Source: Streptomyces caelestis
GTDB taxonomy: Bacteria > Actinomycetota > Actinomycetes > Streptomycetales > Streptomycetaceae
Assembly (NCBI RefSeq): GCF_014205255.1
Contig: NZ_JACHNE010000001.1
Span: 5,704,001-5,768,000 of the forward strand
Reading direction: 5' to 3'
Length of the DNA stretch: 64,000 nucleotides
Positions 32,541 to 39,995 of the stretch are shown here, piece by piece. The notes beneath the pieces are model-generated. The model did no database searches and was not told the DNA's origin. It was given only the letters and a program-made list of their open reading frames with translations. Every line of letters begins with the position of its first letter. Position 1 is the first letter of the stretch. The position numbers and the translations under genes are program-made.

Positions 32541-32762
32541 TCACCGGTAGTCGTCCTCGTCGAGCGTGACGATCCGCGCCTGCTCCACCAGGTCGGCCTC
32601 ATTGGCGCGGTCCGGGTCGACGCGGGTCAGCGGGTCGTCGCGGTTCGGTGCGACGTCCGTGTGCTGCTCGGCCGCGTCGACCTCGGGGGCCTCGACGTCG
32701 TCCGGCGTCTCCGGCGTCTCGTCGGTCTCGAAGGTCTCCGGGTCTGTGGGGTCTACGGCCAT
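32541..32762 (-). CDS. Small acidic protein of unknown function
   Basis: The 73-residue product (ATG at 32762, AAAGGGAG upstream) is highly acidic and disordered. It starts AVDPTDPETFETDETPETP and ends with a short helix (ANEADLVEQARIVTLDEDDYR). No signal peptide, Cys or basic DNA-binding segment is seen. It may be a short adaptor or degradation-tag-bearing protein, which is speculation. Confidence 0.65.
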   Translation of the reverse strand: MAVDPTDPETFETDETPETPDDVEAPEVDAAEQHTDVAPNRDDPLTRVDPDRANEADLVEQARIVTLDEDDYR

Positions 32763-33064
32763 GCTGGGCTCCCTTTCTACGAACGTCCCTGGGAATGCAG
32801 GGGCCACACGCGGGTGCCCTCTCTACGAGCCTAGGAGACACCCGATCCGGACGCTATGCGATCCGCGTCCGGGACGTGAGGCGGTGCGCATCCCGCCGAC
32901 TGCTTCTCATATGCCCCGCCTTCATGCCCTTCCTTTCCCAGGTGCCCTCTCCTTCTCGGGGGCTATTCCTTCCAGGGCGCGTTCCCCGTGTGCGCCTCAT
33001 GTGCCCGCCCTTCATGGCCGATTCCTGTGATGGCGAACACATGAGCCACTACGTGATCGTCTCG

Positions 33065-33076
33065 TAACATTGCCGC
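33065..33076 (+). promoter_or_regulatory. Leaderless promoter of the alpha/beta-hydrolase gene
   Basis: TAACAT (33065-33070) is followed by 6 nt and the ATG at 33077, and no ribosome site is present. The 314-bp gap 32763-33076 is pyrimidine-rich on the plus strand, repeats ATGCCC/GTGCCC words and holds no convincing ORF. Confidence 0.5.
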
Positions 33077-34111
33077 ATGTCATCGACCGAGCTGCCGTTC
33101 GTGCCGCCCGCCAATGTGCTGCCGAAGGTGGGGACCGTCCGGGTCGCCGAGGGCGAGCGGCTCAGGTCGGTCGAGCTGCCCGGGGTCACGCTGAAGGTGC
33201 GGTCGAGGCCCCCCGCGCGCAAGGGACTGGCTCCCGCGCTGTACGTGCACGGACTCGGAGGTTCCTCGCAGAACTGGTCGGCGCTGATGGCGCTGCTGGC
33301 CGACGTCGTCGAGTGCGAGGCTCTCGATCTGCCGGGCTTCGGCGACTCCCCGCCGCCGGACGACGGCAACTACTCCGTCGCGGCGACCGCGCGCGCGATC
33401 ATCCGGTACCTCGACGCCACTGGTCGTGGACCCGTGCACCTGTTCGGGAACTCGCTCGGTGGCGCCATCACCACTCGTGTCGCCGCGGTACGGCCCGATC
33501 TGGTCCGTACGCTCACGCTCGTGTCTCCTGCCCTGCCCGAAATCCGAGTGCAGCGCACCGCCGTGCCCACAGCGCTGCTGGCGGTGCCCGGGATCGCCCC
33601 GCTCTTCACCCGGCTGACCCGGGAGTGGACGGCGGAGCAGCGCGTCCGTGGCGTGATGGCGCTGTGTTACGGGGATCCGGGCCGGGTGACGCCGGAAGGA
33701 TTCAGCAACGCCGTGCAGGAGATGGAGCGGCGGCTGCGGCTGCCGTACTTCTGGGACGCGATGGCGCGGTCCGCGCGCGGGATCGTCAACGCGTACACGC
33801 TGGGCGGCCAGCACGGACTGTGGCGCCAGGCCGAACGGGTTCTGGCGCCGACGCTCCTCGTCTACGGTGGTCGTGACCAGCTCGTCGGCTTCCGGATGGC
33901 CCAGAAGGCGGCCCGGGCGTTCCGCGACTCGCGGCTGGTGACGTTGCCGGACGCGGGGCATGTGGCCATGATGGAGTACCCCGAGACGGTGGCCATGGCC
34001 TTTCGTGAACTCCTCGAGGACGCGGGGGAGTCGGGCGAACAGCGGGCGAGCAAGGCTCGCGCGGACGAGGCCGTCGACGAAGCAGGCACCGACGAGAGCA
34101 TGGGGGGCTGA
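33077..34111 (+). CDS. Alpha/beta hydrolase
   Basis: The 344-residue protein has the hydrolase core: LYVHGLGGSSQNWSALM (oxyanion), ALDLPGFGDSPPP, nucleophile elbow VHLFGNSLGGAITTR (Ser in GNSLGG), a late Asp in LLVYGGRDQLVG and His in LPDAGHVAMMEYPE. A lid insertion spans residues 165-260. It resembles actinobacterial meta-cleavage-product or ester hydrolases. A C-terminal ~30-residue acidic tail is poorly conserved. Only 8 nt separate it from the DUF3152 gene, so they are likely one transcript starting at the leaderless promoter. Confidence 0.92.
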   Translation: MSSTELPFVPPANVLPKVGTVRVAEGERLRSVELPGVTLKVRSRPPARKGLAPALYVHGLGGSSQNWSALMALLADVVECEALDLPGFGDSPPPDDGNYSVAATARAIIRYLDATGRGPVHLFGNSLGGAITTRVAAVRPDLVRTLTLVSPALPEIRVQRTAVPTALLAVPGIAPLFTRLTREWTAEQRVRGVMALCYGDPGRVTPEGFSNAVQEMERRLRLPYFWDAMARSARGIVNAYTLGGQHGLWRQAERVLAPTLLVYGGRDQLVGFRMAQKAARAFRDSRLVTLPDAGHVAMMEYPETVAMAFRELLEDAGESGEQRASKARADEAVDEAGTDESMGG

Positions 34112-34119
34112 GGCGCGAC

Positions 34120-35847
34120 GTGGGACGCCACAGCCGCCGTGGGGCGGTCGCCAAGAGCGACCGCGCGGACACAACCGCAGTACGGGACGGCCAGGACGGG
34201 CCGGGACAGGGACCGGGGCAGGGCCAGGCCGTGGACACGAGCCGGGGAGGCCGGACGGCCCCGCCCCGCGCCGCGTCGCAGGGCGGCTGGCCTCCGCCTG
34301 GTGCCGGCCCTCGCCGGACGCCGGGACCCCGGTCCGCGCCGGTGGACGGGACGCCCGCGCACGGCATGCCGCGTCTGCCGGACGGCTGGCTGCCGGACGG
34401 CACGCCCGTACACGGTGCTCCGCGCTTGCCTGACGGCACCCCGGCGCGGGGGCTGCCCCGCTTTCCCGACGGCACGCCGGCGCGTGGCGCTCCGCGGCTG
34501 CCCGACGGGACGTCCGCGCAGGGTGTTCCAAGGCTTCCCGACGGCACGCCCGCGCGTGGCGTTCCCCGGTTTCCGGACGGGACTCCCGCGCAGGGTGTTC
34601 CGAGGTTTCCCGACGGCACGCCGGCGCGTGGCGCTCCGCGGCTGCCCGACGGGACTCCCGCGCAGGGTATTCCGCGGCTTCCGGACGGTACCCCCGCGCG
34701 CGGGGTCCCCCGGGTGGCCGACGGCACTCCCGCGCACGGCTTCCCACAGGCGCGTGGCGGGCATCCCGAGCAGCGGGAAGCGGGGGGTGGCTGGGGCGAG
34801 TTGAGGGGCGGCGGTGTTCCCATACCGCGGCAGCGGCGGGCGTCCGTGCCCGCGCCGCGGCAGGAGTATCTCGACGCCTTCGACGAGGAGGACGACGTCT
34901 TCGCACCCCGTACGCCCGCCTCCGCACACGCTGCGGACGCCTACGCCTCCGTCACGGACTGGAACGACGGTTCCCCGGCAGGCATCCACTCCGACGACGA
35001 TGACGACGGCGCGGCGCCCACCGGCACGCCCGCGCCGGTCAAGGGCACCAAGGGCCGTACCTTCACCGGCATCGCGGCCGCCGCCGTCACCACCGTGCTG
35101 GCCGTGATCGTCGCCGGTCAGGTCACGGACGACTCCGGTGGCGCCGACGTGCAGTCGCAGTCCGCCACCGACCAGGCCCGCGACATCCGGGACTCCGCGT
35201 CCCGCGCGGACGGCCAGGCGCCCGCACCGGGCCCCAGCGCGAAGCCGCTGACGTACGACGAGAAGATGGGCAGGACGTACCAGCTCGGCGCCACGTTCAA
35301 GGGCTCGGGGAAGTTCGACGCCGTGCCCGGCATCGCCGAGGCGCCGGGTGCGGGGGAGGAGTTCACCTATCGCGTGGACGTGGAGCAGGGGCTCGGGCTC
35401 GACGCCGAGCTGTTCGCCGAGGCCGTGCAGAAGACGCTCAACGACCAGCGCAGCTGGGCGCACAACGGCGCGCGAACTTTCGAGCGGATCTACTCCGGCA
35501 AGCCCGACTTCGTGATCACGCTCGCCAGCCCCGGCACGACCGCCGACTGGTGCGCCAAGTCCGGTCTGGACACCACCGTGGACAACGTCTCCTGCGACTC
35601 GGCCGCCACCGAGCGCGTGATGATCAACGCCTACCGGTGGGCGCAGGGTTCGGAGACGTACGGCGACAAGATCCATGCCTACCGGCAGATGCTGATCAAC
35701 CACGAGGTCGGCCACCGCCTCGGTTACGGCCATGTCACCTGCGACAAGGACGGCAGTCTCGCCCCGGTCATGCAGCAGCAGACCAAGTTCCTCGACCACG
35801 ACGGCATCCGCTGCCGGGCCAATCCCTGGCCTTACCCCGGAAGTTGA
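34120..35847 (+). CDS. DUF3152 membrane-anchored metzincin-like protein with tandem repeats
   Basis: The 575-residue protein (GTG at 34120) has three parts. Residues 1-75 are charged/Pro-rich. About 75-210 contain roughly ten 12-residue repeats of the form RLPDGTPARGVP. One transmembrane helix (FTGIAAAAVTTVLAVIVAGQ, near 310) follows. The external C-terminal domain is DUF3152 with HEVGHRLGYGH near residue 528, which fits the zinc-metzincin pattern HExxHxxGxxH. A Cys pair (WCAKSG, NVSCDS) may form a disulfide. It is probably a cell-surface metallopeptidase, substrate unknown, with a long cytoplasmic Pro-rich repeat arm. Confidence 0.9.
   Translation: MGRHSRRGAVAKSDRADTTAVRDGQDGPGQGPGQGQAVDTSRGGRTAPPRAASQGGWPPPGAGPRRTPGPRSAPVDGTPAHGMPRLPDGWLPDGTPVHGAPRLPDGTPARGLPRFPDGTPARGAPRLPDGTSAQGVPRLPDGTPARGVPRFPDGTPAQGVPRFPDGTPARGAPRLPDGTPAQGIPRLPDGTPARGVPRVADGTPAHGFPQARGGHPEQREAGGGWGELRGGGVPIPRQRRASVPAPRQEYLDAFDEEDDVFAPRTPASAHAADAYASVTDWNDGSPAGIHSDDDDDGAAPTGTPAPVKGTKGRTFTGIAAAAVTTVLAVIVAGQVTDDSGGADVQSQSATDQARDIRDSASRADGQAPAPGPSAKPLTYDEKMGRTYQLGATFKGSGKFDAVPGIAEAPGAGEEFTYRVDVEQGLGLDAELFAEAVQKTLNDQRSWAHNGARTFERIYSGKPDFVITLASPGTTADWCAKSGLDTTVDNVSCDSAATERVMINAYRWAQGSETYGDKIHAYRQMLINHEVGHRLGYGHVTCDKDGSLAPVMQQQTKFLDHDGIRCRANPWPYPGS
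34341..34746 (+). repeat. 36-bp tandem repeats encoding (R-x-P-D-G-T-P-A-x-G-x-P)n
   Basis: About ten consecutive 12-codon units vary at three positions (Leu/Phe, Arg/Gln/His, Ala/Val/Ile/Leu/Met/Phe) and keep PDGTPA. They sit inside the cytoplasmic arm of the DUF3152 protein. The units are highly similar at DNA level, so copy number may vary between strains. Confidence 0.9.
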
Positions 35848-35879
35848 CAGGCATCACAGGGGCCCGCCCGCGCAACGCG

Positions 35880-35908
35880 TTGACATGGACCGGAAGTTCG
35901 TTCATATT
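35880..35908 (+). promoter_or_regulatory. Near-consensus leaderless promoter of the Cys-Cys leader ORF
   Basis: TTGACA (35880-35885), exactly 17 nt spacer, CATATT (35903-35908), then 7 nt to the ATG at 35916. The transcription start would fall at the start codon. A 10-bp palindrome CAACGCGTTG (35873-35882) overlaps the -35. Confidence 0.7.
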
Positions 35909-35915
35909 TTCTGGC

Positions 35916-36008
35916 ATGTCGTCCCGTCGCGTCTCCGTTCGCGCCGCCATCGAGCTGGCGCTCATCGGTGTGACCCCGCTCTGTGTAGCCGACATCCACT
36001 GTTGCTGA
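35916..36008 (+). CDS. Leader peptide, 30 codons, ending Cys-Cys: candidate cysteine-responsive attenuator
   Basis: The ORF starts leaderless at 35916 and encodes 30 residues ending ADIHCC before TGA, with another Cys seven residues earlier. It precedes the peptide ABC transporter by 174 nt. Polycysteine leaderless short ORFs are known as cysteine-responsive attenuators in mycobacteria. The same arrangement here suggests that ribosome pausing at TGT-TGC tunes the operon. Downstream lie a 14-bp palindrome (36091-36104) and a 7-bp hairpin (36142-36160) 4 nt before the ribosome site of the transporter gene. No homologue was checked. Confidence 0.6.
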   Translation: MSSRRVSVRAAIELALIGVTPLCVADIHCC

Positions 36009-36042
36009 CGCCCGCCCCAGGCGCGCGTCGCGAACTCCCGCC

Positions 36043-36160
36043 TTCTCCGTGACCCTGTCACGTTCTCCGTGACCCACGGTTTCTTCGACGGCCCGGCGCC
36101 GGGCAGACGTGTGTTCAGCTTCGTCTCACCCTTCGTCAATTCGTCTCGCGATCCGAGACG
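36043..36160 (+). promoter_or_regulatory. Repeats and hairpins between leader ORF and transporter operon
   Basis: A 13-nt direct repeat TTCTCCGTGACCC occurs at 36043-36055 and 36063-36075. GTGAC-CCT-GTCAC (36049-36061) is an inverted repeat. A perfect 14-bp palindrome GCCCGGCGCCGGGC spans 36091-36104. CGTCTCG/CGAGACG (36142-36148, 36154-36160) forms a hairpin just upstream of GAGAGG. Together they could be operator and attenuator elements. Confidence 0.45.
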
Positions 36161-36182
36161 TCACCGAGAGGTCGTCATTCCG

Positions 36183-37901
36183 ATGCCCCAACCGTCCGTC
36201 ACAGCGCGCCGCGTGGCCGCGACATCCGTCAGCCTGGTCCTGGCGGCGGGTGCCGCCGCCTGCGGGCCGAAGGACAACGATGCCAAGGGTGCCGGCGGCG
36301 ACTCCACGCCCCACAAGGGCGGCACCCTCACGGTCTTGAACGCCAACCCCCAGCAGGACTTCGACCCGGCGCGCCTGTACACCTCCGGCGGCGGCAACGT
36401 CCCGTCCCTGGTCTTCCGTACGCTCACCACCCGCAACCGCGAGGACGGCGCCGCCGGCACCGAGGTCGTCCCCGACCTCGCCACCGACACCGGACGCCCC
36501 AGCAAGGACGCGACCGTGTGGACGTACACGCTGAAGAAGGGGCTCACGTACGAGGACGGCACCCCGATCACCTCGGCCGACATCAAGTACGGCATCGAGC
36601 GCTCCTTCGCCCCCGAGCTGTCGGGCGGCGCCCCCTACCTGCGTGACTGGCTGGTCGGGGCCGCCGGCTACCAGGGTCCGTACAAGGACAAGAAGGGCCT
36701 CGACGCGATCGAGACGCCGGACGAGCGGACCATCGTCTTCCATCTGAACAAGCCCGAGGGCGAGTTCCCGTACCTCGCCACGCAGACGCAGTTCGCGCCC
36801 GTCCCGAAGAGCAAGGACACGGGGACGAAGTACGAGGAGCACCCGGTCTCGTCCGGGCCGTACCGGGTCGTGAGGAACGACAACGACGGTGAGCGGCTGG
36901 TCCTGGAGCGCAACACGCACTGGTCCGCCGCGACCGACGCCGAACGCAAGGCCTACCCGGACAGGATCGACGTACGGTCCGGGCTCGACTCGTCGGTGAT
37001 CAACCAGCGGCTGTCCGCGTCCCAGGGAGCGGACGCCGCCGCCGTCACCACGGACACCAACCTCGGGCCGGCCGAGCTGGCCAAGGTCACCGGCGACAAG
37101 GACCTCGCCTCGCGCGTCGGCACCGGACACTTCGGCTACACCAACTACATCGCGTTCAACCCGTCCATCAAGCCGTTCGACAACGTCAAGGTGCGGCAGG
37201 CGATCTCGTACGCCATCGATCGGTCGTCCGTGATCAACGCCGCCGGCGGTTCGGCGCTCGCCGAGCCGGCGACGACTTTCCTGCCCGACCAGAAGTCCTT
37301 CGGATACACGCCGTACGACCATTTCCCGGCGGGGAAGGGCGGGGATCCGGAGAAGGCCAAGGAGCTGCTGAAGGAAGCCGGTCACCCGAACGGGCTCACC
37401 GTCACGCTGACGCACTCCAACGCCAAGGACTTCGAGACCAGCCCGGAGATCGCGACCGCGATCCAGGACGCGCTGAAGAAGGCCGGCATCACGGTCAAGC
37501 TCCAGGGCCTGGAGGAGAACGACTACTCCGACAAGATCCACAACGTGAAGACCGAGCCGGGCTTCTTCCTCGCCCACTGGGGCGCCGACTGGCCCTCCGG
37601 CGGTCCCTTCCTCGCCCCGATCTTCGACGGCCGCCAGATCGTCAAGGACGGCGCGAACTTCAACACCGGGCTGCTGAACGACAAGTCGGTCAATGCCGAG
37701 GTTGATGCGATCAACAAGTTGACGGATCTTGACCAGGCCGCCAAGAGGTGGGGTGCGCTGGACAAGAAGATCGGCGAGAAGGCCCTGACCGTCCCGCTGT
37801 TCCACCCCGTCTACAAGCGCCTGTACGGCGAGGACGTCAAGAACATCGTGATCAGCGACTGGACCGGTGTGCTGGACATCTCGCAGGTCGCGGTCAAGTA
37901 G
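36183..37901 (+). CDS. Peptide/nickel-type ABC transporter substrate-binding lipoprotein
   Basis: The 572-residue protein (ATG at 36183, GAGAGG upstream) has a signal peptide ending LAAGAAAC (lipobox Cys near residue 28). It is the SBP family 5 type (OppA/DppA): GGTLTVLNANPQQDFDPA, KKGLTYEDGTPITSADIKYGIERS and the later NVKVRQAISYAIDRSSVI. It captures extracellular oligopeptides or similar ligands. It begins a four-gene operon with two permeases and a fused ATPase. The candidate Cys-Cys leader upstream suggests a sulfur- or cysteine-linked substrate, an inference. Confidence 0.93.
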   Translation: MPQPSVTARRVAATSVSLVLAAGAAACGPKDNDAKGAGGDSTPHKGGTLTVLNANPQQDFDPARLYTSGGGNVPSLVFRTLTTRNREDGAAGTEVVPDLATDTGRPSKDATVWTYTLKKGLTYEDGTPITSADIKYGIERSFAPELSGGAPYLRDWLVGAAGYQGPYKDKKGLDAIETPDERTIVFHLNKPEGEFPYLATQTQFAPVPKSKDTGTKYEEHPVSSGPYRVVRNDNDGERLVLERNTHWSAATDAERKAYPDRIDVRSGLDSSVINQRLSASQGADAAAVTTDTNLGPAELAKVTGDKDLASRVGTGHFGYTNYIAFNPSIKPFDNVKVRQAISYAIDRSSVINAAGGSALAEPATTFLPDQKSFGYTPYDHFPAGKGGDPEKAKELLKEAGHPNGLTVTLTHSNAKDFETSPEIATAIQDALKKAGITVKLQGLEENDYSDKIHNVKTEPGFFLAHWGADWPSGGPFLAPIFDGRQIVKDGANFNTGLLNDKSVNAEVDAINKLTDLDQAAKRWGALDKKIGEKALTVPLFHPVYKRLYGEDVKNIVISDWTGVLDISQVAVK

Positions 37902-37923
37902 TCAATGGGCCGGTCAAGCAATC

Positions 37924-38982
37924 ATGAGTGAGACCCTGTTGGCCTCGCGGGCCGCCGGGACGGACGCGTTCGTCCCGGCGGTCTCGGGGGCCCGTCAGTT
38001 CTGGCGGCGGCTGCGTGCGCGGCGCGCCGCCCTCGTCGCGGCGGCCGTCGTCGCGCTGCTCGTCCTGGTCGCGCTCGCCGCGCCGCTCCTCACGGCCGTC
38101 GAGGGCCAGGACCCGACCACCTACCACCCCTCCCTGGTGGACTCCGCGCGCGGGGGCGTGCCCATCGGGCCGCTCGGCGGCATCAGCGGCGACCACTGGC
38201 TCGGTGTCGAACCGCAGACCGGGCGCGATCTCTTCGCCCGGCTGACGTACGGCGCGCGCGTGTCGCTGGGCGTCGCGCTGGCGGCGACCGTCGTGCAGGT
38301 CGCCATCGGGATCACCATGGGTGTCGCCGCCGCGCTCGGGAAGCGATGGGTTGATCAACTGTTGAGCCGGTTCACGGACGTCATCGTCGCCATGCCGCTC
38401 ATGATCATGTCGTTGGCGCTGCTCGCGATCGTGCCGTCGAGCTTCCCGCGGCCCGTGCTCGTCGCACTCGTCATCGGCCTGATCGGCTGGGGCAACATCG
38501 CCCGGATCGTGCGCGCGCAGACGCTCACCCTCAAGCAACTCGACCACGTCTCCGCCGCCCGGCTCAGCGGCTGGGGCACCTGGAGCATCGCCCGTCGCGA
38601 GCTGCTGCCCGGCATCGCCGCGCCCGTCATCACGTACGCCGCGCTGCTCGTCCCGTCGAACATCACCGTCGAGGCCGCGCTGTCCTTCCTCGGCGTCGGA
38701 GTGAAGCCGCCGACGCCCTCCTGGGGGCAGATGCTCACCGCCGCCGACGTCTGGTACCAGGCCGCCCCGCAGTACCTGCTGCTGCCCGCGGGCGCGCTGT
38801 TCGTCACCGTGCTGGCGCTCACCGTCCTCGGCGACGGCATCCGCACCGCGCTCGACCCGCGCGCGGCCTCACGGCTGCGGATCGGGACCGGGCGGAAGCG
38901 GGAGTCACGGGCGGCCGGGGGACGCGGGCGGGAGCCGAAGGCGGCTCAGGGGCCCGGGGCGGCCGGGGGAGGTGCGGCATGA
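37924..38982 (+). CDS. ABC transporter permease, DppC/OppC type
   Basis: The 352-residue membrane protein has an N-terminal cytoplasmic segment and a first helix, then the permease domain of about five helices. The EAA loop is visible (ARLSGWGTWSIARRELLPG) and the NITVEAALSFLGVG segment is typical of OppC/DppC. The C-terminal ~40 residues are a Gly/Arg/Ala-rich cytoplasmic tail. The order is unusual: the C-type permease precedes the B-type. Its stop overlaps the next start (ATGA). Confidence 0.92.
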   Translation: MSETLLASRAAGTDAFVPAVSGARQFWRRLRARRAALVAAAVVALLVLVALAAPLLTAVEGQDPTTYHPSLVDSARGGVPIGPLGGISGDHWLGVEPQTGRDLFARLTYGARVSLGVALAATVVQVAIGITMGVAAALGKRWVDQLLSRFTDVIVAMPLMIMSLALLAIVPSSFPRPVLVALVIGLIGWGNIARIVRAQTLTLKQLDHVSAARLSGWGTWSIARRELLPGIAAPVITYAALLVPSNITVEAALSFLGVGVKPPTPSWGQMLTAADVWYQAAPQYLLLPAGALFVTVLALTVLGDGIRTALDPRAASRLRIGTGRKRESRAAGGRGREPKAAQGPGAAGGGAA

Positions 38983-39995
38983 GCGGCCTCACCGGCCTCA
39001 CCGGCCTCACCGGCTTCGTCCTGCGCCGGGCCGTCGGCGCCGTGGTCACGCTGCTCGCCATCTCGGTGATCGTCTACGTCGTCTTCTACGTGACCCCCGG
39101 CAACGTCGCCCAGATCACCTGCGGCCCGCGCTGCTCACCGGAACAGGTGCACCAGGTCGCCCGGCAGCTGAACCTGGACGACCCGTTGTCCGTGCGGTAC
39201 TGGCACTTCCTCCAGGGCCTCGTCGCCGGCCAGGACTACTCGACGGGCACGTCGGTGCAGCACTGCTCCGCGCCCTGCCTCGGCCTGTCGTACCAGAGCG
39301 ACCAGCAGGTCACGCAGCTGATCTGGGCGAAGCTCCCGGTCAGTCTGTCCCTGGTGTCCGGCGCGATGGTGCTCTGGCTGCTCCTCGGCGTCGGGACCGG
39401 CGTGCTCTCCGCCTGGCGGCGCGGGCGGTTCTCCGAGCGTGTGCTGACCGGCGTCACCCTCGCCGGGACGGCCACCCCGGTCTTCGTCATCGGGCTGGTC
39501 CTGATGATCGTCGTCTGCGGGGAACTGCGGCTGCTGCCCTTCCCGCAGTACGTCGCCCTCACCGACGACCCCGAACAGTGGGCGTGGAACCTGCTGCTGC
39601 CCTGGCTGTCGCTGGCCCTCATCGAGGCCGCCGCGTTCGCCCGGCTGACCCGGGCGTCGATGCTGGAGACGCTGGCCGAGGACCACATCCGCACCTTCCG
39701 CGCGTACGGCGTCGGCGAACGGTCGATCGTCGGGCGGCACGCGCTGCGCGGGGCGTTCGCGCCGGTCATCGCGCTGAACGCCAACAACGTCGGTTCGGCG
39801 ATCGGCGGCGCGGTGCTCACCGAGACGCTGTTCGGCCTGCCCGGCATCGGACAGGAACTCGTCCACGCCGTCAATGTCGTCGACCTGCCGGTCGTGGTCG
39901 GCATGGTCCTGGTCATCGGATTCTTCGTGGTGCTGGCCAACGCCGTCGCGGACGTGCTGTACGCGGTGGCCGACCGACGGGTGGTGCTGACATGA
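38979..39995 (+). CDS. ABC transporter permease, DppB/OppB type
   Basis: The 338-residue protein has six transmembrane helices: an N-terminal one (TLLAISVIVYVVFYVTPG) and the permease core with the EAA-type loop RAYGVGERSIVGRHALRGA. GGAVLTETLFGLPGIGQELV is the OppB C-terminal signature. A small Cys-containing external loop (CGPRCSPEQ and HCSAPCLG) follows the first helix, with four cysteines, notable beside a Cys-Cys leader. ATGA overlaps couple it to both neighbours. Confidence 0.93.
   Translation: MSGLTGLTGLTGFVLRRAVGAVVTLLAISVIVYVVFYVTPGNVAQITCGPRCSPEQVHQVARQLNLDDPLSVRYWHFLQGLVAGQDYSTGTSVQHCSAPCLGLSYQSDQQVTQLIWAKLPVSLSLVSGAMVLWLLLGVGTGVLSAWRRGRFSERVLTGVTLAGTATPVFVIGLVLMIVVCGELRLLPFPQYVALTDDPEQWAWNLLLPWLSLALIEAAAFARLTRASMLETLAEDHIRTFRAYGVGERSIVGRHALRGAFAPVIALNANNVGSAIGGAVLTETLFGLPGIGQELVHAVNVVDLPVVVGMVLVIGFFVVLANAVADVLYAVADRRVVLT

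Noticed and set aside
34341..34746. CRISPR-like 36-bp repeats
   Set aside because: The repeats are adjacent without spacers, in frame, and encode a regular protein motif.
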